From: Frankia sp. AiPa1
Lineage (GTDB): Bacteria > Actinomycetota > Actinomycetes > Frankiales > Frankiaceae
Assembly: GCF_023243075.1 (NCBI RefSeq)
Contig: NZ_JALKFZ020000034.1
Coordinates: 28,180 to 92,179 of the forward strand
Length of the DNA stretch: 64,000 nt
Reading direction: 5' to 3'
The notes below the pieces were generated by a model, which saw nothing but the letters and a program-made list of their open reading frames with translations, had not been told where the DNA came from and searched no databases. Both the position numbers and the translations under genes were made by a program. Shown piece after piece: positions 52,001-60,112 of the stretch; the stretch's first letter is position 1; every line of letters begins with the position of its first letter.

Positions 52001-52611
52001 CGGTCGAACGCCGGCCCGTCCGGCAGAAGCACCCGCAGATCGACCCCGGACGGGCACGCCGGCACCGTCGCCCGCGAATCCGTGATCTTGTGCCAGTGCA
52101 GGAGCCGACCCTCGGCCACGACGGCTGTCGCGGCGTTCGCGACGGTGACGGACGCGACGGAGGTGGCGGCGCCGGAGGTGGACGTGCCGAAGGCCGCTGT
52201 GGTGAAGCGGCGGCCCGCTGATTCGATCGCCGGCGTGGCGGCGGTGGACGCGTTGGTGGCGTCGGGCGAGGCGGCTGCCATGGGGGGCGGCGCGCTCAGC
52301 TGGCGGTAGGTGCGAACGCCCAGGTCCGCCAGCGTGTAGGTCGCCGGGCAGGTCGGGCAGACCAGCGCCACCCCGGAGATGGTCCGCCCGCCGAAGTCGT
52401 AGCGTTGGCGCAGGCAGTGCAGCGTCCCCGCGCAGTCCGGGCAGGGACGCGGCGCGACTTCCACGTGAAACCAGCCGGGATCGCCGAACCACGCCCGGGC
52501 CAGCGGCGGATCCACCCCCCACCGGGACAGCGCGATCTCCCGCACGCTGGGACCAGGCTGCGGCCCGCCTCCCCCGGCGCGAGCCGACGGCGAATGCGGC
52601 GCGGCCCTCAC
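49015..52611 (-). CDS. Ski2-like DEAD/DEAH-box helicase with N-terminal zinc-ribbon
   Basis: A 1,198-residue helicase. Paired Cys motifs CPDC (57-60) and CPTC (85-88) form a zinc ribbon. The motor shows Walker A APTGAGKT (330-337), DEIH (431-434), SAT (motif III, VVGLSATVAN), and QMFGRAGRVG (motif VI, 636-645), as in Hel308/Ski2 families. Two low-complexity inserts lie at about 690-730 (Gly/Thr/Ser repeats) and 880-940 (Ala/Gly/Pro repeats). The C-terminal third is unrecognised. GTG start overlaps the stop of the upstream gene (GTGA), so the two are translated together. A role in DNA repair or element control is possible; unproven. Confidence 0.88.
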   Translation of the reverse strand: MRAAPHSPSARAGGGGPQPGPSVREIALSRWGVDPPLARAWFGDPGWFHVEVAPRPCPDCAGTLHCLRQRYDFGGRTISGVALVCPTCPATYTLADLGVRTYRQLSAPPPMAAASPDATNASTAATPAIESAGRRFTTAAFGTSTSGAATSVASVTVANAATAVVAEGRLLHWHKITDSRATVPACPSGVDLRVLLPDGPAFDRLDALLSSAGVSHRRIRHLVEQETLSSLGPDGRLAPLWVSAGLLPVTNTARHRPITRTGAAAMAARDAFELAWDNHDGPFTGDWTPVAADRLVPSEWAHHLPRPTLNPTQAAAAPQLLTDAHLLVVAPTGAGKTMIGMLAALRAIVRDGRKAAWLVPQRSLTDELDRELEAWRSSGLRVQRLSGEYVTDVERARHADLWVSTTEKFEAVCRASSLRTALADVACLIVDEIHLLGSAGRGPLLEALLARVRGTNSPVRVVGLSATVANADEIAAWLGAEVVRTNWRPTRLTWQLPMIPATRDRRADSLARTRAAVAITRQIAEDGGSVLVFCGSRRGVRATALALAADRGAVTTGVDPDDLDRVHQLCARVRIGLHYKDWEHRHAAERDFRARRLDVLVATTTVAAGVNLPARAVIVRDTTVGLDRIDVATVQQMFGRAGRVGAGETEGWAFLLCDESERPSWQARLVDGYTVRSHIADGLADHLLAEVATGRVTTVADAETWWRSTLAHHQTTTATTAIGTGTGAGTATSTGTSISAGTETRASAGMGVGGSPVPDAVDLLVAGEYLSLSGPAGPDRDADPAAVMLTVTELGMLTTRLMVPVSIGTDLRDALGDTAVPAGPEQAEWTLGGVLARLVPSFAEAPVDEGLRPWVAKLLRARGRPDQIDHSTQPPVSAPGLAPGAGIGIATAPAFVLGAGLAATTGRGLAPGPGVAVGPGSAPGLVPATGVAPGDLAQVAFALVATSPRLFTRPARTVAGLPTSVLTPILAEAPRYFAWLAAQGRLGSVHPWVAVCAADLGRRIRWRRLGAPRGAGRLLWICEQMATAPAAEQIVPALFTAARRRDVSNPDWPVGRAPHDCRLDAAAYLALLRDRATDATAVEHGHQVSIAGPVSLTAVLWADADVHLVAPPAATAAGPVDYPAPTDQPGPTVDRRSTADRGPTDHSRPKHLHALPANRGAALFTRLGDYRATGWLAAYNGITASSRKSDLNCQAVPE

Positions 52612-53180
52612 AGGCCCTGGCTCCCGGTATCGGCCGGGCCGCCGCCCGACTTCCCGCGCAGGAACAGGGGGACGTCGAAGGCGGGCTCGATGACCCGGGC
52701 AAAGCTGTCTCCGGTCAGTCCCGCCGCGAAGGGCCGGTCGAGGCGCAGGACGGCGACCGGCTCGTCCGGGTGGCGGCTTCCGCCAGAAATTCGATTTCCA
52801 GCAGATATTCGAAATTCCCAGGTCGACTCGACGTCAACCCGCTGGACGGCGGTCAGGTCGTGACCACGGCCTCGCCGGTCGTCCAGAGACCAGGTACCAC
52901 TAAGTTCGGTATGAACCCGGACCGCAAGAACACCGGAATCCCGCACTGACCAGGTGAACATCTGCGCCTCGAACTGCTTACTCCAGCTCGCCCAATACAT
53001 CCACCCTGTCCCGTCGGAGTCCAGTCCCAGGACGGCTTCCTCGGGCGCGCTCCGGTGCAGCGGCTGCTCAGTCCACATTCCCACGAGCGCCCTGGCTGAC
53101 ATCGTCCAAGTGTGGCGCACCACCGGGCGCCAAGCAGCCGGACCGCACCGCCAGATGGCCAGACATTCCTCGACGTCCAT
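52608..53180 (-). CDS. Unrecognised beta-rich protein coupled to helicase
   Basis: The family is not recognised. The product is Trp-rich and predicted beta (LVGMWTEQPLHRSAPEEAVL; GTGWMYWASWSKQFEAQMFT; ELSGTWSLDD), resembling a small lipocalin- or beta-barrel-like protein. The conserved-looking part begins at MSARALVGMW (53102), so the true start may be there rather than at 53180. Its stop overlaps the helicase start by four bases, implying a shared function or at least matched expression. Confidence 0.65.
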   Translation of the reverse strand: MDVEECLAIWRCGPAAWRPVVRHTWTMSARALVGMWTEQPLHRSAPEEAVLGLDSDGTGWMYWASWSKQFEAQMFTWSVRDSGVLAVRVHTELSGTWSLDDRRGRGHDLTAVQRVDVESTWEFRISAGNRISGGSRHPDEPVAVLRLDRPFAAGLTGDSFARVIEPAFDVPLFLRGKSGGGPADTGSQGL

Positions 53181-53320
53181 GATTGCCTACGCGGTGGCGC
53201 TGAAGAGGACGGCCTGCCAACCGGCCGCGCGGGCGCCCTCGACGCTCGGTGATACGCGGGCCGGGAGCTGCGCTCAGCCCCATCACAGGACTGACGCTCC
53301 GTGAATCTTCATCAAGCCCA

Positions 53321-53349
53321 TAGACAAGAGTCCTATTGCGGGCTACGGT
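53321..53349 (+). promoter_or_regulatory. Promoter of leader-peptide module 1
   Basis: TAGACA (53321-53326), a 17-bp spacer and TACGGT (53344-53349) match a sigma-70-type promoter. The same arrangement, with the same -35 and flanking AAG-CC-TAGACAAG, occurs at 59717-59745. In both cases the leader ATG is 142 bases after the first base of the -10. Confidence 0.65.
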
Positions 53350-53485
53350 CGTCCCGGTCAGCCGGGAGAACGGACGGATCCATCCCGGTGCCGTCCGCTC
53401 CAGGTGACCGGCACACCAACGGCCGTCTCGGTGGCCGTGTCCTCGGACGGGCCCGGCTTTCCCGGGCCCCAGCGAAGGAGTGGAC

Positions 53486-53689
53486 ATGCCCGGAGCGACT
53501 CGTGACCTCCGCGGCCTTTCCACGCTGGCAGGCTGTGCCCCGGGCTGCGGCGGCGCGCCGGGGCCGGGGGCCGACCAGCCCGCGCGGCTGCTGACCCGGC
53601 GGCTGTCGATCGATCTCCACCGTTCCTCCAGCTGCCTGTGTCCTGGCGCCCGACGCCGCGCGCCGGGTCGCGTGAGCTCGCTGAGCTGA
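53486..53689 (+). CDS. Cys-ending leader peptide, module 1
   Basis: A 67-residue frame preceded by AAGGAG 5 bases before ATG. Near its middle it reads LLTRRLSIDLHRSSSCLC, which matches the actinobacterial leader-peptide pattern LTRR-x-x-(I/V)DL-x-R-x-x-S-x-L-C found before sulfur-metabolism genes, where ribosome stalling at Cys codons reports cysteine supply. Here the next gene is a luciferase-like monooxygenase of the NtaA/SnaA/DszA group. The only similar sequence in the window is leader 2 at 59882. The function is inferred; the frame itself has little other conservation. Confidence 0.6.
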   Translation: MPGATRDLRGLSTLAGCAPGCGGAPGPGADQPARLLTRRLSIDLHRSSSCLCPGARRRAPGRVSSLS

Positions 53690-53913
53690 CCTCACCCTCC
53701 ACGGCTCTGGCCGCCACCACGCGTGCGGCGCTGACCGCGGCGAACGGGCGGCCTTCACTCGCCCCACCCGGCCTGCGTCCACGCCGATCGCATCAACCGC
53801 GCGTCAATCCTGCGCTCCGCGACGACGGTGGCCGTCGTCCCGTGGACGAAGGAAGCGTCACCGCAAAGCCATGCGGTGGCCGGCGCCCATGGGAACACGC
53901 GGACCGGGACCGG

Positions 53914-53943
53914 CAGGCCTTCAGGCCTTCAGGCCTTCAGGCC
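53914..53943. repeat. 8-bp tandem repeat
   Basis: CAGGCCTT units at 53914, 53922 and 53930 with a partial fourth. The unit contains the palindrome AGGCCT. Confidence 0.92.
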
Positions 53944-54107
53944 AGAAAAGAACAGGAACTCGATGACCAGCGCGCTGTCCCGGACTGCGGTTCGACTCCC
54001 AGGTGCTGTTCCATCCGGACTCGGGCCGCCTGCATGCCGACCGTGCCGTCGCCGCCGGCCTCGCCCTCGATGGCACCCGACCCGATCCCCGGTTCGCCTC
54101 CGCCCGC

Positions 54108-54146
54108 TGACCCGTTGACCCGTTGACCCGTTGACCCGTTGACCCG
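54108..54146. repeat. 8-bp tandem repeat before the monooxygenase gene
   Basis: TGACCCGT at 54108, 54116, 54124 and 54132, plus seven bases of a fifth. Copy number here could change the spacing to the ribosome site of the following gene. Confidence 0.92.
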
Positions 54147-54170
54147 CGCGCAGAATCGAGGCATCTCCCG

Positions 54171-55553
54171 ATGACCAGACCACGCAAGCAGATCATCCTC
54201 GGTCACTACGTGGGCGGGGTGAACCACTCGACCCTGTGGTCCCACCCGAATGCCGGCAGCCAGATCGACTTCGCGACGTTCCGCCACGCGGCCCAGACGG
54301 CCGAGCGCGGCCGGTTCGACTTCTTCTTCCTCGCCGAGGGCCTGATCCTGCGCGAACGCCAGGGGAAGATCTTTGACCAGGACGTCGTCGGACGGCCCGA
54401 CACGCTTACGGTGCTCGCGTCGCTCGCCGCCGTCACCGAGCATCTGGGGCTCGTCGGCACGCTCAACGCGACCTTCAACGAGCCGTATGAGCTGGCCCGT
54501 CAACTGGCTTCCCTGGACCATCTCAGCGGCGGGCGGGCCGGCTGGAACGTGGTGACCTCGTTCGATCCGTTCACGGGGCAGAACTTCCGCCGCGGTGGCT
54601 TCCTGCATCGCGACGACCGGTACGTGCGCGCCGAGGAGTTCGTCGCCCTGGCCCGCCAGCTGTGGGATTCCTGGCCCGCCGACGCGATCACAGCGGACGC
54701 CGAGCACGGCCGCTTCCTGCGCGACGCCACGGCCGGAACCTTCGGCCACCATGGCCGCCAGTTCGACGTGGCCGGCCGGTTCACCGTGCCGCGCAGCCCG
54801 CAGGGACGGCCGGTGGTGCTGCAGGCCGGGGTGTCCCCACAGGGCCGGGACTTCGCCGCCGCCACCGCCGACGCCATCTTCTCGCCGTACCGCGAACTCG
54901 GGCCGGCCCAGGAGTACTACCGCGACATCCAGGACCGGGTGGTACGCGCCGGCCGGCCGGCGGGCTCGGTGAAGCTGCTGCCCGGCGGTGCGTTCGTCCT
55001 CGGCGACACCCCCGCCGACGCCGCGGAGCGAGCCCGCGAGATCGCCCACGCGCAGGTCAGCGGGCAGACCGCGCAGATCCTGCTGGAGACCGTCTGGAAC
55101 CGGGATCTCTCCGGCTACGACCCCGACGGCCCGCTGCCCGACGTCGACCCGGACCCGACCGGCCCGCTGGTGATCCAGGGCCGCGCACGGCTCGCCCAGG
55201 ACCCGTTCGAGACGGTGCGCGGGTGGCGGGCGCTCGCCGAGGCGAACGGCTACTCGCTGCGAGAGCTCGCCATCCGGGTCTTCGCCCACACCGAGTTCGT
55301 CGGCACCCCGACCCAGATCGCCGACCGGCTCGACCACTTCGTTCAGAACGACGGCTCGGACGGCTTCATCGTCGGCTCGCACCTGACTCCCGGTGGGATC
55401 GACGAGTTCGTCGACCAGGTCGTCCCGCTGCTGCAGGAACGCGGCTCGCTGCGGGCCGACTACAGCGGCACGACGCTGCGGGACAACCTGGACCTTCCCC
55501 TGCGTCCGGGCGACGCCGGCCGGACACTGCGGGATGTCGAGGTGCCGGCCTGA
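54171..55553 (+). CDS. LLM-class flavin monooxygenase (NtaA/SnaA/DszA group)
   Basis: A 460-residue FMNH2-dependent monooxygenase. Family blocks are clear: FRHAAQTAERGRFDFFFLAE, TEHLGLVGTLNATFNEPYEL, DHLSGGRAGWNVVTSFDP and RPVVLQAGVSPQGRDFAAAT. Members oxidise nitrilotriacetate, dibenzothiophene, dimethyl-sulfur compounds or pristinamycin, with FMNH2 from a separate reductase. The Cys-leader upstream favours a sulfur source. ATG 54171 begins MTRPRKQIILG. It is followed 14 bases later by an M20 peptidase gene. Confidence 0.92.
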   Translation: MTRPRKQIILGHYVGGVNHSTLWSHPNAGSQIDFATFRHAAQTAERGRFDFFFLAEGLILRERQGKIFDQDVVGRPDTLTVLASLAAVTEHLGLVGTLNATFNEPYELARQLASLDHLSGGRAGWNVVTSFDPFTGQNFRRGGFLHRDDRYVRAEEFVALARQLWDSWPADAITADAEHGRFLRDATAGTFGHHGRQFDVAGRFTVPRSPQGRPVVLQAGVSPQGRDFAAATADAIFSPYRELGPAQEYYRDIQDRVVRAGRPAGSVKLLPGGAFVLGDTPADAAERAREIAHAQVSGQTAQILLETVWNRDLSGYDPDGPLPDVDPDPTGPLVIQGRARLAQDPFETVRGWRALAEANGYSLRELAIRVFAHTEFVGTPTQIADRLDHFVQNDGSDGFIVGSHLTPGGIDEFVDQVVPLLQERGSLRADYSGTTLRDNLDLPLRPGDAGRTLRDVEVPA

Positions 55554-55567
55554 CGGAGCATGCCGCC

Positions 55568-56944
55568 ATGACCGATCATGCCTTCGTGACGAAAGACGCC
55601 CCCGCGGACCGGGCGGCCGAGGCCGAGGCCGAGGTGGTGACGCTGGCCAGCGAGCTGATCGCGATCGATACCACCAACCGCGGGGATCCGGACATCGCCG
55701 GTACGGAGCGGCCGGCGGCGCAGTACGTCGGCGCGAAGCTCGCCGAGGTCGGCTACGAGCCGACCTACGTGGAGTCAGGGGTCCGCCGCGGCAACGTCGT
55801 CGTCCGGCTGCCTGGAGCGGATCCGGCCCGAGGCGCGCTGCTGGTCCACGGCCACCTGGACGTGGTCCCCGCCGACCCCGACGAGTGGACCGTCCACCCG
55901 TTCTCCGGGGAGGTTCGCGACGGCTTCGTCTGGGGACGCGGCGCCGTCGACATGAAGGGGATGGTCGCGATGACCCTGGCCGTCGCCCGCCGGTTGCGGC
56001 GCGACGGGATCGTGCCGCCGCGGGACCTGGTCTTCGCGTTTCTCGCCGACGAGGAGGCCGGCGGGCTGCTCGGCGCGCGCTGGCTGGTCGACCATCACCC
56101 CGAGCTGTTCGAGGGGGTAAGCGAGGCGATCGGCGAGGTCGGCGGCTTCTCGGTGACCCTGCCCGGCCGACCCACCGGGTCCGCGACGCCCGCGGGCCCG
56201 GTCCGGGCGTACCTGGTGGAGGTCGCCGAGAAGGGTTCGCTCTTGCTGCGGCTGACCGCTCGCGGCAGCGCTGGGCACGCCGCGATGCTGCACGACGACA
56301 ATCCGATCGTCACGCTCGCCGCGGCCGTGACCAGGCTCGCCGCGCACCGCTTCCCCCTGCTGCTGACCGACCCCGTCCGCCGGCTGCTCGACGGCGTCGC
56401 GGAGCTGACGGGCGTGCCCTTCGACGAGCATGACCCGCAGGCCGCGGTCGACCGGCTCGGGAATCTCGCCCGGCTGGTCGGCGCCTCGCTGCGGGATACC
56501 GCGAACGTCACCCTGGTCGACGCCGGCTACCGGGCCAATGTCGTGCCGTCGACGGCGACCGCGACCGTCGACTGCCGGTTCCTGCCGGGGCGCGAGGAGG
56601 CGTTTACCCGCGAACTGCTCGAGCTGCTCGGTCCGGGCGTCGAGGCGGTGTGGGGCTCGCTGCCCGCCGTGGGTACCAGCTTCGAGGGTGCTCTGGTCGA
56701 CGCGATGGCGCGGGCGATCGACGCTGAGGATCCGGGGGCACGGCTGCTGCCGTATCTCCTGCCGGCCAGTACCGACGCGAAGTCGTTCGCCCGCCTCGGC
56801 ATCCGCCACTTCGGCTTCGCCCCGCTGCGCCTGCCCCCGGAGCTCGACTTCACCGCACTGTTTCACGGCGTGGACGAGCGGGTGCCCGTCGATGCTCTGA
56901 CCTTCGGCACCCGCGTCCTCGACCGTCTCCTGCGCGACTGCTGA
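55568..56944 (+). CDS. M20-family metallopeptidase
   Basis: A 458-residue zinc amidohydrolase/carboxypeptidase. Metal ligands: His and Asp in LLVHGHLDVVPAD, bridging Asp in GRGAVDMKG, catalytic Glu pair in FLADEEAGG, distal His in LFHGVDERV. The dimerisation lid (SAGHAAMLHDDNP) is present. It probably hydrolyses an N-acyl or peptide substrate in the cytoplasm. Position directly after the monooxygenase suggests it deacylates or trims the same sulfur compound. Confidence 0.92.
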   Translation: MTDHAFVTKDAPADRAAEAEAEVVTLASELIAIDTTNRGDPDIAGTERPAAQYVGAKLAEVGYEPTYVESGVRRGNVVVRLPGADPARGALLVHGHLDVVPADPDEWTVHPFSGEVRDGFVWGRGAVDMKGMVAMTLAVARRLRRDGIVPPRDLVFAFLADEEAGGLLGARWLVDHHPELFEGVSEAIGEVGGFSVTLPGRPTGSATPAGPVRAYLVEVAEKGSLLLRLTARGSAGHAAMLHDDNPIVTLAAAVTRLAAHRFPLLLTDPVRRLLDGVAELTGVPFDEHDPQAAVDRLGNLARLVGASLRDTANVTLVDAGYRANVVPSTATATVDCRFLPGREEAFTRELLELLGPGVEAVWGSLPAVGTSFEGALVDAMARAIDAEDPGARLLPYLLPASTDAKSFARLGIRHFGFAPLRLPPELDFTALFHGVDERVPVDALTFGTRVLDRLLRDC

Positions 56945-57023
56945 GCCAGTTCACCGCTGGCCCGGTCCACCGCGGGCCTGAAACACCACGGGCCCGGAAC
57001 ACCACGGGCCCGTGCACGGCGAT

Positions 57024-57062
57024 GCCCGCGCCACCACCGAAGCATCCTGTGGTGGCGCGGGC
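57024..57062. terminator. Bidirectional terminator hairpin
   Basis: GCCCGCGCCACCAC (57024-57037) pairs perfectly with GTGGTGGCGCGGGC (57049-57062), loop 11 bases. It lies between the convergent M20 and lipoprotein genes, so it can serve both. A 15-bp direct repeat (AACACCACGGGCCCG) precedes it. Confidence 0.9.
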
Positions 57063-57089
57063 GTCGGTCGTCCCGTCCGGGCCTGCGGG

Positions 57090-58874
57090 TCAGCCCAGCG
57101 GAACGTTCAGCGCGGAGGGGTCGGCGGTCGGCGAGCTGAACGCCACGGTGCCGCCAGACCGGTCCAGATCCGTGTACAGGCTGTCCTTGGTGTCGATCAC
57201 CAGGGACAGACGATGACCGGGGAGGAGGTCGCGGGCGAGCGGATCGAACGTCACCGATGCCTTCAACGCCTGGCCGGGCGTCGCCTCGAGATAGCTGTAG
57301 ACCCCCTTGCTGATGAACTCCGAGCCGCCGTCCGGCGCGGTGTCATACAGGTAGGCCACGATCGTCCCGGTGTCGACGTTCGGAGTCAGGGTGACGTCCA
57401 GGGTGGGAACGCCGCGGATGCGTTGCGTCGTGCTGACCGCCGCGCCCTCCCAGACGGCACCGTCGGCACGGTTGACCGTGAACAGCCGAATCGGAGCTGG
57501 AAGGTTCAGAACCTCCTGAAGATAGGTGCCGACGAAAATGAGGCCAGCGTTCGCCGTGGTGTCCGTGCCGGAATTGATCGTGGTCGACCAGGTGCCGGTC
57601 GGGGCGGTGGCGGACAACCCGCCGGTGCCGAAGACCGCCGGGCCCAGGCGCAGCTTCGACGTGGACCGGGTCACCGAGGCCCAGTCCGGGTAGGTCTCGA
57701 CCGCACCGCCATCGACGGTGATCTGCACGGCGGGTGGCGCCGTGGCCTTCGCCGCGGCGGAGCCGGGACGGAGGTAACGGTCGAACCAGTCCCACGCCGA
57801 CGACCACAGGGCGCTCGGGAATCCGAACAGGCCGCCGAACTCGTTGTTGGCATGATCGCCAGGGGCCAGCCGAAGTGCCTTCGGACCGGTGAGTGACGTG
57901 AAGAACTCGATCTGTGGGATCGGGGAGAAGAAGTTGTCGTTGTACCCGGCCGCCAGGAAGATCGGGACCTTGCGGGCATTGATGTCGCTGAGATACCTGC
58001 TGGCGCCGCGGATCTTCGCCCACGCCAGGACCGCCTGCATGTTGCGCTGCGCAGAGTAGTCGTTAAGGTAGTCGGTCACCTCCTGCCCCTGCTGGCCGTC
58101 GATGCTCCGGATCGTCTCCAGCAGGTTCACGGCGGCCTTGTGCCGAGTGTTCGCGGCGTAGAGCGAGTAGGCGAGGTCGGTCCATCCGCTCAGGGAGGCC
58201 ACGGCCTTGACCCGCGGGTCGGCCCCGGCAGCGAGCAGCGCGATTCCGGCGCCGTAGGAGAGGCCAGCGGCGCCGATCCGCTGCGGGTCGGCGGGGGTGT
58301 TCGCGAGTGCCCAGGTGATGATGTCGGAGGCGTCCGTGACATCCAGTGGCCCACCCACATCGACGGTTCCACCGGAGCTGAAAAAGCCCCGCGTGTTGTA
58401 GCTGACGACTACGTAGCCCCGCTTTACCAGGTCATTGATCTGGGTGGTGTACGTCGAGTCGGGGAAGCCCCAGGGCGATGGGACCAGGGCAAGCGGATGC
58501 AGGCCCGGCCCGGCGGGCGTGCCCACCAATGCGGTTAGTTTTGTGCCGTCTCGCACCGTAATCGTGACCTCGCGATTCCCGCTGGCCGGCGTGGCGGCGG
58601 GGCTGGTCGCGGCGGAGCTGGTGCCGGCGGGATGGGTTGGGGCGGAGCTGACCGCGGCGGCCGACGCCGGCGGCGCGCCCACACCCGGCGTCGGGGTCGT
58701 GACCGACGCGGTCGCGGCCGCCGTCACCCCGTCCCCGGGCCGCACAGCCCCCGAGGAACTGCAGGCGGCGATCGCCACGGTTGCCGCGAGCAGCAGCAGC
58801 AGCGCCGCGGGTAAGCCGCGCGCCCGGCGGCGCGGCGCGATTCTTTTGCGGACCATCAGGACTCCCATGAGCAA
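57090..58874 (-). CDS. Lipoprotein S15/CocE-type acyl hydrolase
   Basis: A lipid-anchored exported serine hydrolase. The signal peptide ends with a lipobox (ATVAIAAC) whose Cys is residue 38 from ATG 58874, or 32 from ATG 58856, which has a better GGAG site. A Ser/Thr/Ala/Pro linker of about 60 residues follows. The alpha/beta hydrolase has GYVVVSYNTRGFFSSGG, nucleophile GLSYGAGIALLAA, acid in AAGYNDNFFSP, and His in LAPGDHANNE. The C-terminal jelly-roll (PXPC-type; LTPNVDTGTIVAYLYDTAPD) completes the X-Pro dipeptidyl-peptidase/cocaine-esterase fold. Acts outside the membrane. Confidence 0.9.
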   Translation of the reverse strand: MLMGVLMVRKRIAPRRRARGLPAALLLLLAATVAIAACSSSGAVRPGDGVTAAATASVTTPTPGVGAPPASAAAVSSAPTHPAGTSSAATSPAATPASGNREVTITVRDGTKLTALVGTPAGPGLHPLALVPSPWGFPDSTYTTQINDLVKRGYVVVSYNTRGFFSSGGTVDVGGPLDVTDASDIITWALANTPADPQRIGAAGLSYGAGIALLAAGADPRVKAVASLSGWTDLAYSLYAANTRHKAAVNLLETIRSIDGQQGQEVTDYLNDYSAQRNMQAVLAWAKIRGASRYLSDINARKVPIFLAAGYNDNFFSPIPQIEFFTSLTGPKALRLAPGDHANNEFGGLFGFPSALWSSAWDWFDRYLRPGSAAAKATAPPAVQITVDGGAVETYPDWASVTRSTSKLRLGPAVFGTGGLSATAPTGTWSTTINSGTDTTANAGLIFVGTYLQEVLNLPAPIRLFTVNRADGAVWEGAAVSTTQRIRGVPTLDVTLTPNVDTGTIVAYLYDTAPDGGSEFISKGVYSYLEATPGQALKASVTFDPLARDLLPGHRLSLVIDTKDSLYTDLDRSGGTVAFSSPTADPSALNVPLG

Positions 58875-59716
58875 GGGCGCAGCGGGGCAACCGGGTGCAT
58901 GGAGGGCACGCTGTCCGTCCAGGTGACGTACAGCACTCGTGGGGGTCGTTCAGGTTATTCCGCAGTGCACTTGGAAGCAGTACGACCGATCCACCCATGC
59001 ATCGGCGAGACAACGTCGTGCCGTCGCCCGCCAACGATCACGAAAAAACGACCGCGAGCGGGCACATTGTCCCGGCTCGGGAGACTAGAGCATTCCGGCG
59101 CCACGCGCCCGGAATATGCCTCTGACCTCGAAGGATTCAGTACTGAACGCGCCGCTTCGGCATCCGAGAGATTCGCGGCTATTTCCCCGAGGGAAAACAT
59201 CTTCGAAGCGCGTAGAGCAATAATGTGCCTAGACCCGCGGCCACCTCGAGGTCGCACGTGCGGACATGGCGTCGGCGCCTGGGTTCCGCATGACGCCATG
59301 GCAGGGAACCATCACCATCCCAGGATCCATCGAAAACCATACAGGGTCAACGGAAGTCGATACTCCGCCCACGGCCAGCGGTAAGCGCTCCGGTCTTCTC
59401 CTGGTGCGGCGGGATGCCACAGTCAAGCCGAGCACCGTGCCGGCGCGGAACGCGCAGCGAGGAAGTCCCGTGTGGGGTTGGCGAATACCTGAGAAACCGC
59501 TGTGCGTAGAACGAGACGAAGGAGAAGGCCGCGAACTGGCTCCTGCGCCACAGCCGGGTCAAGCCAAGGCCAGCCAGGGCACCCGGTGGCTGGTGCTGAC
59601 GGCTGGTGCTGACGGACTGACGGGCTGGCGGATTGACGGAAAGTGGGGACACTGCTGTCCAGAGTCGCCACGCCGAGGCCGCCGGTGGGACGTCATGGCG
59701 AACCCCACCAAGTCCG
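58875..59716. other. Long intergenic region upstream of module 2
   Basis: About 840 bases without a convincing gene; several open frames on both strands lack domains. Repeats of GGTGCTGACGG near 59593-59620 are visible. The lipoprotein gene's promoter and the region before module 2 lie here. Confidence 0.4.
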
Positions 59717-59745
59717 TAGACAAGGCCCCACCATCGGGCTACGTT
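59717..59745 (+). promoter_or_regulatory. Promoter of leader-peptide module 2
   Basis: TAGACA (59717-59722), 17-bp spacer, TACGTT (59740-59745). Sequence and spacing match the promoter at 53321, including CAAG before and GGGCTACG across the -10. Confidence 0.65.
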
Positions 59746-59881
59746 CGTTACGGGGTCGGCTTCACCCTGCGGATCGCGGGTCAGGTTCGCCCGCGGATCG
59801 GGCTGGTTGGGGTGCCGGCCGCGCCCACAGCGGCGGGACAGCGCGGGTCTGGCCGCAGGCCTCGGTCGAGGGAGTGACGAC

Positions 59882-60112
59882 ATGTCGGCAGCGCCTCCAC
59901 CCGCCGACGATCACCGCGCCGATCACGGCCGTGCCCGCGGGCACCGCCCCGTCCGCCGCAGCCATCCCACCCACCAGCACCGCCGCGTCCATCGGCATCT
60001 GACCCGTCGCATTCCCATTGACCTACGCCGATCGTCGAGCGCCCTGTGTCCGCCGGCCGGGTCCGCGGCTCCCACGGCCCACCCGGCGTCGGCGCGCCTC
60101 CCCCGCGTCTGA
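59882..60112 (+). CDS. Cys-ending leader peptide, module 2
   Basis: A 76-residue frame with GAGGGAG before its ATG. It contains HLTRRIPIDLRRSSSALC, matching the leader at 53486 (LLTRRLSIDLHRSSSCLC). The rest is His/Arg/Pro-rich and unlike a folded protein. It is the presumed sensor for the two luciferase-like monooxygenase genes downstream. Confidence 0.6.
   Translation: MSAAPPPADDHRADHGRARGHRPVRRSHPTHQHRRVHRHLTRRIPIDLRRSSSALCPPAGSAAPTAHPASARLPRV

Larger units (their letters stand above)
53690..54170. other. Leader-to-gene region with two tandem repeats
   Basis: No gene recognised. It contains an 8-bp unit (CAGGCCTT) repeated 3.75 times at 53914-53943 and an 8-bp unit (TGACCCGT) repeated almost five times at 54108-54146, the latter ending 25 bases before the monooxygenase start. 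If the leader attenuates, the terminator should be here. Confidence 0.55.
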
